Shown: positions 5,715-9,385 of the stretch, piece by piece
Layout: each line of letters begins with the position of its first letter
Position numbering within the stretch: the stretch's first letter is position 1
From: SIG480 sp045636165
GTDB lineage: Bacteria; Bacillota; Clostridia; Oscillospirales; JAAYXM01
Direction: 5' to 3'
Assembly: GCA_045636165.1 (NCBI GenBank)
Contig: JAZTWZ010000028.1
Location: 1 to 9,385 of the forward strand
DNA length: 9,385 nucleotides
Program-made: the position numbers and the translations under genes
Notes under the pieces: generated by a model
Told to the model about the DNA's origin: nothing
The model's input: the letters and a program-made list of their open reading frames with translations, nothing else
The model's database searches: none

Positions 5715-6506
5715 ATCTTTTTGTTCTCTCTCCAATCGTTCTCTATCAAGCTTCTCTTGCCATTCACGAGCGGCTTCGACATCATCCTCAATTTGTCTGT
5801 ATTTGAAAAGAAAGAAAAGAAGCACAGCAAAAGGAATTGCAAGGAGAAGAAATAAGTGTGTCGTGCTTTCTGTGTAAACAATCCAAAGTAAAAAGAAAAG
5901 AAAAGCATAGATGATAGGTGATATATGAACTCGTAAATCTGAACATTTAAATTGCCTTTTTGCTTTTTTGCTCAAAGGATTTTGATCATCTTTGAGTTCT
6001 TTTTGTTCTCTCTCCAATCGCTCTCTTTCTAATTTTTCTTGCCATTTGATGTCTGACTCTACATCCTTCTTGATGTCTTCGTATCTTAAAAAATGGAAAA
6101 GAGAGAAAAAGATGGCGATAATAAGAAGTAAAATAAGAGTTACTCCGTTTGGGTTGCCAAGAAGACCAACAAAAGGCAAAAGGCATATTATGCCGATAAG
6201 ACTCGTGCCGCGTCTCGAGGTTTGAAATTTCCCCCAAGCTCGTATACTTTTGCTTCTATTTTCGCCTGCAAGCAAGCGGTAATTCAAAAAAGCGAGAACG
6301 ACATAAGCAATGGCTTGAAAAAATGCTTCTTCATTTGAGATTATTGCGATAAGAGAAGTTGAAACAATGAAGTAGATTATAGAAATTATAGTGGCTTTTT
6401 TATGTGTTGTCGATTTTTTCAAGATAAAAAAGCGATAAACAATTATTGGGAGAACATAGAGAACTATCGGAAGGATGATGCCGACCGGAGTGAACCAAAA
6501 ACTCAT
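5700..6506 (-). CDS. Multi-spanning membrane protein with internal duplication, unknown function
   Basis: Unrecognised integral membrane protein (268 aa), paralogous to the gene at 6623-7165. The start is ATG at 6504-6506: its protein then begins MSFWFTPVG, matching MSFWATPAG of the paralog, and AAGAGGT (about 6516-6522) is well spaced. A longer reading from 6605 would begin inside the upstream terminator. Hydrophobic segments lie near 7-27, 37-57, 61-80, 102-118, 120-140, 194-213 and 216-235. Each of two charged segments reads VE-x4-WQEKL-x-RERLEREQK (149-169 and 243-263). The two copies are offset by 94 residues, so roughly the last 94 residues are a second copy of residues 80-170 in frame. 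The charged ends look like short cytoplasmic coiled coils. It has its own promoter-like sequence and a terminator overlapping the stop. No catalytic motif is seen. Confidence 0.8.
   Translation of the reverse strand: MSFWFTPVGIILPIVLYVLPIIVYRFFILKKSTTHKKATIISIIYFIVSTSLIAIISNEEAFFQAIAYVVLAFLNYRLLAGENRSKSIRAWGKFQTSRRGTSLIGIICLLPFVGLLGNPNGVTLILLLIIAIFFSLFHFLRYEDIKKDVESDIKWQEKLERERLEREQKELKDDQNPLSKKAKRQFKCSDLRVHISPIIYAFLFFLLWIVYTESTTHLFLLLAIPFAVLLFFLFKYRQIEDDVEAAREWQEKLDRERLEREQKDKDGR
5717..6020 (-). repeat. Direct repeat from in-frame 282-bp duplication
   Basis: A 22-base identical stretch occurs at 5717-5738 and 5999-6020 (plus-strand core 'TTGTTCTCTCTCCAATCG'), offset by 282 bases, a multiple of three. 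The flanking bases are similar but diverged. It corresponds to the duplicated WQEKL...RERLEREQK segments of the 268-aa membrane protein, pointing to an old unequal duplication of one membrane-plus-coil module. Confidence 0.8.
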
Positions 6507-6543
6507 AAGACATAAACCTCTTTTCTGAAAAAGGATATGGTAT

Positions 6544-6572
6544 ATTTTATCATATAACAGAGCTTTTTTCAA
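6544..6572 (-). promoter_or_regulatory. Promoter-like sequence for the 268-aa membrane protein
   Basis: Read on the minus strand, TTGAAA (6567-6572), a 17-base spacer and TAAAAT (6544-6549) lie about 40 bases before the start codon. They are downstream of the neighbouring gene's terminator, which suggests independent transcription. Confidence 0.55.
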
Positions 6573-6587
6573 TGCTCGCAAAAAGCG

Positions 6588-6616
6588 ATACGGCAGGGGG
6601 AACACCCCTGCCGTAT
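6588..6616. terminator. GC-rich hairpin terminator after the 180-aa membrane protein gene
   Basis: ATACGGCAGGGG (6588-6599) pairs perfectly with CCCCTGCCGTAT (6605-6616) around a 5-base loop. On the minus strand it lies just beyond the TAA stop of the 180-aa gene and is followed by CGCTTTTTGC. On the plus strand TTTTCTTTTA follows. It separates the two paralogous genes into individual transcription units. Confidence 0.85.
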
Positions 6617-6622
6617 TTTCTT

Positions 6623-7165
6623 TTATTCAATATCCTGTTCCTGTCTTTCTCTTTCTGCCGCTTCTTCCTTTAACTTTTTGCGCCACCTGAACTTCGCTTC
6701 AACATTTTCTCTTACCTTTTTGAATTTGTAGATGTAGAAAGCTATTGTAATGATAAAGCTCGCAAAATATATGATAGTCGCAGTCAATTCATCAGACGGA
6801 AGCGCTACTGGGTCCATAATGACAGGATTGGTGAAGTGGCTGACGATGTTTTGAACAATTAAGGACGGAAATGCCCAGAGAATACGGAAGAGGACAATCT
6901 GACCTTTTTCGTTTTCTTTTATTCCTGCGAGGACATAGTGATTTACAAACCCGAAGATAGCAATAAAAAGGCATTGATCGAGAGCCCAGCCGCCTGACAA
7001 TACGAGAACAAGGCAAATAGACACGATTGTGTATATAAGCGAGATTATGGCTGCTGTTTTGTTTTTCGTAGTTTTTTTAGAGACGAGAAAGCGGTAGATA
7101 ATAGCAGGAATGATAAAAATTATCGGTGGGAGAAAATATCCTGCAGGAGTAGCCCAAAAACTCAT
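6623..7165 (-). CDS. Multi-spanning membrane protein, unknown function (paralog of the downstream gene)
   Basis: Unrecognised membrane protein (180 aa) starting at ATG 7163-7165 with AAGAGGT upstream. The N-terminus MSFWATPAGYFLPP and the second helix (KTAAIISLIYTIVSI, 36-50) align closely with the 268-aa neighbour, as does the VLAG/LLAG motif near residue 80. Hydrophobic segments lie near 7-27, 37-57, 62-82, 92-108 and 128-147. It ends in one charged segment, VEAKFRWRKKLKEEAAERER (155-174), equivalent to the WQEKL...RERLEREQ element of the paralog. This shorter form probably represents the basic unit of the family: membrane helices plus a short charged tail. There is no enzymatic signature and no recognised family. 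A small accessory membrane protein of a mobile region is one possibility, but function remains unknown. Confidence 0.8.
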   Translation of the reverse strand: MSFWATPAGYFLPPIIFIIPAIIYRFLVSKKTTKNKTAAIISLIYTIVSICLVLVLSGGWALDQCLFIAIFGFVNHYVLAGIKENEKGQIVLFRILWAFPSLIVQNIVSHFTNPVIMDPVALPSDELTATIIYFASFIITIAFYIYKFKKVRENVEAKFRWRKKLKEEAAERERQEQDIE

Positions 7166-7202
7166 AAGTCATAAACCTCTTTTCCTGAATTTGTATAATA
7201 AT

Positions 7203-7231
7203 ATCATACCATACTGTTGCGCTGAGTTCAA
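7203..7231 (-). promoter_or_regulatory. Promoter-like sequence for the 180-aa membrane protein
   Basis: On the minus strand TTGAAC (7226-7231), a 17-base spacer and TATGAT (7203-7208) precede the gene by about 40 bases. The geometry relative to the start codon matches that of the paralog's promoter. It lies back to back with the plus-strand TTGACA at 7246. Confidence 0.6.
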
Positions 7232-7245
7232 CACATTTGATTAAG

Positions 7246-7274
7246 TTGACAAAAGTATATATTTATGATAAAGT
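7246..7274 (+). promoter_or_regulatory. Promoter-like sequence for the PHP phosphatase gene
   Basis: A perfect TTGACA (7246-7251), a 17-base spacer and a moderate TAAAGT (7269-7274) lie about 50 bases before the start codon at 7328, on the plus strand in the divergent intergenic region. The -35 element is strong and the -10 weak. Confidence 0.5.
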
Positions 7275-7327
7275 TCTAATGTTAAACAGTTTTATCCGAA
7301 TGGGTATTTTTTACGGGAGAAAACTTC

Positions 7328-8119
7328 ATGTTTTATAAAATGAACTTTCATACACATACGAAATATTGCGACGGTAAAAACACTACTGAAGAAATGGTGA
7401 AACGCGCGATAGAGCTTGGCTTTTCGGCTCTCGGATTTTCGGGGCACGCTTATACGCCGTGTGAGCCTGAGTATTCAATGAGCCTTGAAGATACGAAGCG
7501 CTATAAGGACGAAATCTTAAGTCTCCGTGAGAAATATCGCGGCGAGATAAACCTTTATTGCGGTATTGAGATGGACTATTTCTCCGAAACCGATACTTCA
7601 GATTTTGACTATGTAATCGGCTCGGTTCACTATCTCGAAAAAGACGGCGCATATTATAACATTGACGGCAGTCCCGAGCGCTTTGAGAGAGCTGTTTCTG
7701 CGTTTGGCGGAGTTTTTGAACTTTGCGAGGCATACTATGCTTGCGTTTCCGATGTCGTGAGAAAAACGAATGCTGACATAATCGGACACTTCGACCTTAT
7801 AACGAAGTTTAACGAGGGAGAAAAGAGATTTTCGGAGAGTGACCCCCGATATGTCGAGGCGGCGGAAAGCGCGCTTTCAAAGCTCATCCCGACAAATAAG
7901 ATTTTTGAGATAAATACAGGCGCTATGGCGCGTGGGTACAGAAGTGCGCCGTATCCGTCGGCGAATATTATAAATAAGCTTATTGACCGCGGTGCAAAGC
8001 TTATCCTTTCGTCTGACTGTCACGATGCCGACTTGCTCAATTTTGGCTTTGGAGAAGTTATGAACTCCGAATTTGGAGATAAGATTATATCAAATGGAAC
8101 GGAAATACCTTTTAAATAA
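7328..8119 (+). CDS. hisJ: PHP-domain phosphoesterase, histidinol-phosphatase (HisJ/HisK) family
   Basis: PHP-superfamily metal-dependent phosphoesterase (263 aa) of the histidinol-phosphatase type, which removes phosphate from L-histidinol phosphate in histidine biosynthesis in the cytoplasm. The expected metal ligands are all present: HTHT (H8, H10), D15, GFSGHAYTP (H40), GIEMDY (E81), GSVHYL (H101), GHFDL (H154), FEINTGA (E194/E195 region) and SSDCH (D230, H232). Length matches the family (about 260-280). ATG 7328 follows GGGAGA at 7315-7320. No other histidine biosynthesis gene is nearby, so although histidinol phosphatase is the best family guess, another phosphomonoester substrate is possible. 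Base composition and codon use look like ordinary chromosomal genes. The next gene begins 64 bases later with no terminator between, so the two may be co-transcribed. Confidence 0.85.
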   Translation: MFYKMNFHTHTKYCDGKNTTEEMVKRAIELGFSALGFSGHAYTPCEPEYSMSLEDTKRYKDEILSLREKYRGEINLYCGIEMDYFSETDTSDFDYVIGSVHYLEKDGAYYNIDGSPERFERAVSAFGGVFELCEAYYACVSDVVRKTNADIIGHFDLITKFNEGEKRFSESDPRYVEAAESALSKLIPTNKIFEINTGAMARGYRSAPYPSANIINKLIDRGAKLILSSDCHDADLLNFGFGEVMNSEFGDKIISNGTEIPFK

Positions 8120-8139
8120 AAAATAAGAGTGTGTTTTTC

Positions 8140-8167
8140 TTGACTGTCGAAAAGAAACTTATATAGA
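8140..8167 (+). promoter_or_regulatory. Weak promoter-like sequence before the dehydrogenase
   Basis: TTGACT (8140-8145), a 16-base spacer and TATAGA (8162-8167) sit between the PHP gene and the dehydrogenase. Initiation would fall on the ribosome site AAAAGGAG (8167-8174), so this may be fortuitous. Read-through from the PHP gene is the alternative source of mRNA. Confidence 0.3.
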
Positions 8168-8183
8168 AAAGGAGAAATGGAAA

Positions 8184-8984
8184 ATGGGATTTTTAACAGG
8201 TAAGACAGCTATAATCACAGGTGCAGGTCGTGCAGTTCTTTCTGACGGCAGATGCGGTTCAATCGGTTACGGTATTGCTACCGCTTATGCGAAAGAGGGC
8301 GCAAATCTCGTTATTACGGGAAGAAATGTAAAGAAGCTTGAGGATGCAAAGGAAGAGCTCGAGAGACTATATGGCATAAAGGTTCTCATTCTCCAGGCTG
8401 ATATTTCTGCAGGAGCTGATAACGAAGCTATCGTAAATATGGTGGTAGAAAAGACTATCGAGGAGTTCGGAAGAATTGATGTTCTCATCAACAACGCTCA
8501 GGCTTCGGCTTCGGGCGTTCCGCTTGCAGAGCATACAACAGAGCAGTTTGACCTTTCTCTCTATTCAGGTCTCTATGCTACATTCTACTATATGAAGGCG
8601 TGCTATCCGCACCTTGCAAAGACTGAGGGAACAGTAATCAACTTTGCATCGGGTGCCGGTCTTTTCGGAAACTTCGGTCAGTGTGCATACGCTGCTGCAA
8701 AGGAAGGTATCCGCGGTCTTACCCGTGTTGCTGCAACAGAGTGGGGCAAGGACAATGTAAATGTTAACATCGTCTGTCCGCTAGCGTGGACAGCACAGCT
8801 TGAGCAGTTTAAGAATGCATACCCCGATGCATTTGAGAAGAATGTAAAGATGCCGCCGGTAGGTCACTTCGGAGATGCTGAGCTTGAAATCGGCAGAGTC
8901 TGCGTCCAGCTTGCTCACCCTGACTTCAAGTTTATGACAGGTGAAACAATCACCCTTGAGGGCGGTCTCGGTCAGCGTCCGTAA
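8184..8984 (+). CDS. Short-chain dehydrogenase/reductase (3-oxoacyl-ACP reductase-like)
   Basis: NAD(P)-dependent oxidoreductase of the SDR superfamily (266 aa), ATG 8184 with AAAAGGAG at 8167-8174. The Rossmann cofactor motif is ITGAG (11-15) then GSIGYGIA (25-32), interrupted by about nine residues (RAVLSDGRC) compared with the usual TGxxxGxG. NNAQ (103-106) replaces the usual NNAG. The catalytic Ser is in FASGAG (S156) and the Tyr/Lys pair is Y169-x3-K173. The end, TGETITLEGGLGQRP (252-266), is typical of FabG-like enzymes. The basic residue after beta-2 (TGRN, 45-48) hints at NADPH use. At the position where classical SDRs carry the catalytic Asn of the NxxG element I read SGLYATF (128-134), so that Asn may be absent. 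The substrate cannot be read from sequence. An oxoacyl, sugar or steroid/alcohol reductase are all possible. It ends at a strong terminator. Confidence 0.85.
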   Translation: MGFLTGKTAIITGAGRAVLSDGRCGSIGYGIATAYAKEGANLVITGRNVKKLEDAKEELERLYGIKVLILQADISAGADNEAIVNMVVEKTIEEFGRIDVLINNAQASASGVPLAEHTTEQFDLSLYSGLYATFYYMKACYPHLAKTEGTVINFASGAGLFGNFGQCAYAAAKEGIRGLTRVAATEWGKDNVNVNIVCPLAWTAQLEQFKNAYPDAFEKNVKMPPVGHFGDAELEIGRVCVQLAHPDFKFMTGETITLEGGLGQRP

Positions 8985-8994
8985 AATGAATAAT

Positions 8995-9029
8995 AAAAAG
9001 CTCAGGTGTTTTATCACCTGAGCTTTTTT
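8995..9029. terminator. Bidirectional intrinsic terminator between SDR and hexapeptide-repeat genes
   Basis: AAAAAGCTCAGGTG (8995-9008) pairs with CACCTGAGCTTTTT (9015-9028) around TTTTAT. The T-run (9024-9029) serves the plus-strand dehydrogenase. The A-run on the left serves the minus-strand gene whose stop is at 9031-9033. It is a typical shared terminator for convergent genes. Confidence 0.95.
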
Positions 9030-9030
9030 G

Positions 9031-9385
9031 TTATGCTTTATACTTTTCTGAGAGCTTTACATATTCTTCAGCGTTTTTGATGTTTGAGGCGACCTCATCA
9101 TCCGTCAGTTCACGGACGAGCTTTGCAGGAGAACCGAGGATAAGGCTTCTCGGGGGGAACTCCTTTCCACCCGTAACGAGCGCGCCTGCGCCTACGAGTG
9201 AGCCTTCTCCGATTTTAGCGCCGTCAAGGATAGTTGCGCCCATACCGATAAGGCAGTTATCTGCAATTTCGCAGCCGTGGACTATCGCGTTGTGACCAAC
9301 GGTTACGCCGTTTCCGATTCGCGTGTTATTGTGTACGGTTGCATTATCCTGAACATTTGAGTTTTCGCCGATTACGATTTTGCCC
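9031..9385 (-). CDS. Gamma-carbonic-anhydrase-like hexapeptide-repeat protein, 5'-truncated by window edge
   Basis: C-terminal 118 residues or so of a left-handed beta-helix protein of the gamma-carbonic anhydrase/YrdA/PaaY family. The frame stays open to the window end, so the ATG at 9241-9243 is internal (IGMGATIL), not the start. Visible landmarks in order: GKIVIGENSNVQDNATVH, RIGNGVTVGHNAIVHGC, EIADNCLIGMGATILDGAKI, LVGAGALVTGGKEFPPRSLI, LGSPAKLVREL, then a C-terminal helix ending EEYVKLSEKYKA. The three histidines in ATVH, VGHN and IVHG match the zinc/metal ligands of the family. Full-length members have about 165-175 residues, so about 50 N-terminal residues are missing here. Some members are active carbonic anhydrases and many have no shown activity, so function should be read as family-level. 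It shares its terminator with the convergent dehydrogenase. Confidence 0.9.
   Translation of the reverse strand, partial: GKIVIGENSNVQDNATVHNNTRIGNGVTVGHNAIVHGCEIADNCLIGMGATILDGAKIGEGSLVGAGALVTGGKEFPPRSLILGSPAKLVRELTDDEVASNIKNAEEYVKLSEKYKA

Noticed and set aside
6507..6605. N-terminal extension of the 268-aa membrane protein to 6605
   Set aside because: The extension would begin inside the neighbouring gene's terminator hairpin and cross the promoter-like region. The paralog and the ribosome site both support the start at 6506.
9031..9243. A 70-codon gene starting at the minus-strand ATG 9241-9243
   Set aside because: The frame continues upstream to the window edge with clear hexapeptide-repeat sequence and metal-binding histidines, so this ATG is internal to a longer truncated gene.
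1..9385. CRISPR array, tRNA/rRNA genes, insertion sequence or integrase/att site
   Set aside because: I saw no regularly spaced repeats, tRNA-like cloverleaf, transposase or recombinase, and no convincing flanking direct repeats marking an integration site.

Overview
This window looks like the right-hand part of a phage-derived region next to ordinary chromosomal genes in a bacterium of the Firmicutes, probably a gut-type Clostridia (Oscillospiraceae-like). The reasons are near-consensus Shine-Dalgarno sites before almost every gene, several GTG/TTG starts, compact hairpin terminators, and phage structural and lysis proteins of types I associate with clostridial siphophages. No taxonomic marker gene is present, so this placement is an inference.

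Layout. (1) Bases 1-254 hold no convincing gene but contain several short inverted repeats. (2) Bases 255-3743, all on the plus strand, form a phage cassette: scaffolding protein, major capsid protein with an extra C-terminal chitobiase/Ig-like domain, a small head-tail connector-like protein, a holin, a phosphodiester glycosidase (NAGPA)-SH3b protein in the endolysin position, and a XhlA-like membrane protein. From the connector onward the genes overlap or nearly abut. A UUCG-capped hairpin follows the capsid gene and probably reduces transcription into the downstream genes. No tail gene lies between head and lysis genes. (3) After an inverted repeat and a promoter-like sequence, bases 3855-5682 hold a translationally coupled pair. 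The first protein (330 aa) has three tandem 15-residue repeats and a C-terminal domain resembling tips of polymorphic toxins. The second (281 aa) is a membrane-anchored ankyrin-repeat protein. They are a candidate toxin-immunity (cargo) module. (4) Bases 5700-7165 on the minus strand hold two paralogous multi-spanning membrane proteins of unknown function; the larger one carries an in-frame 282-bp internal duplication. Each has its own promoter-like sequence, a near-identical leader, and a hairpin terminator. (5) Bases 7328-8984 on the plus strand hold a PHP-type histidinol-phosphatase-family protein and a short-chain dehydrogenase. (6) Facing them on the minus strand is the C-terminal part of a gamma-carbonic-anhydrase-like hexapeptide-repeat protein, cut by the window edge. 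It shares a bidirectional terminator with the dehydrogenase.

How it works together. The phage cassette would build a capsid shell and release it by membrane permeabilisation plus a non-standard wall-active enzyme. The 3.8-5.7 kb pair looks like accessory cargo at the boundary. The 7.3-9.4 kb genes look like unrelated housekeeping metabolism. The points most worth a second look are the toxin/ankyrin pair, the noncanonical lysin position, the capsid surface domain, the absence of tail genes, and the self-duplicating membrane protein family.
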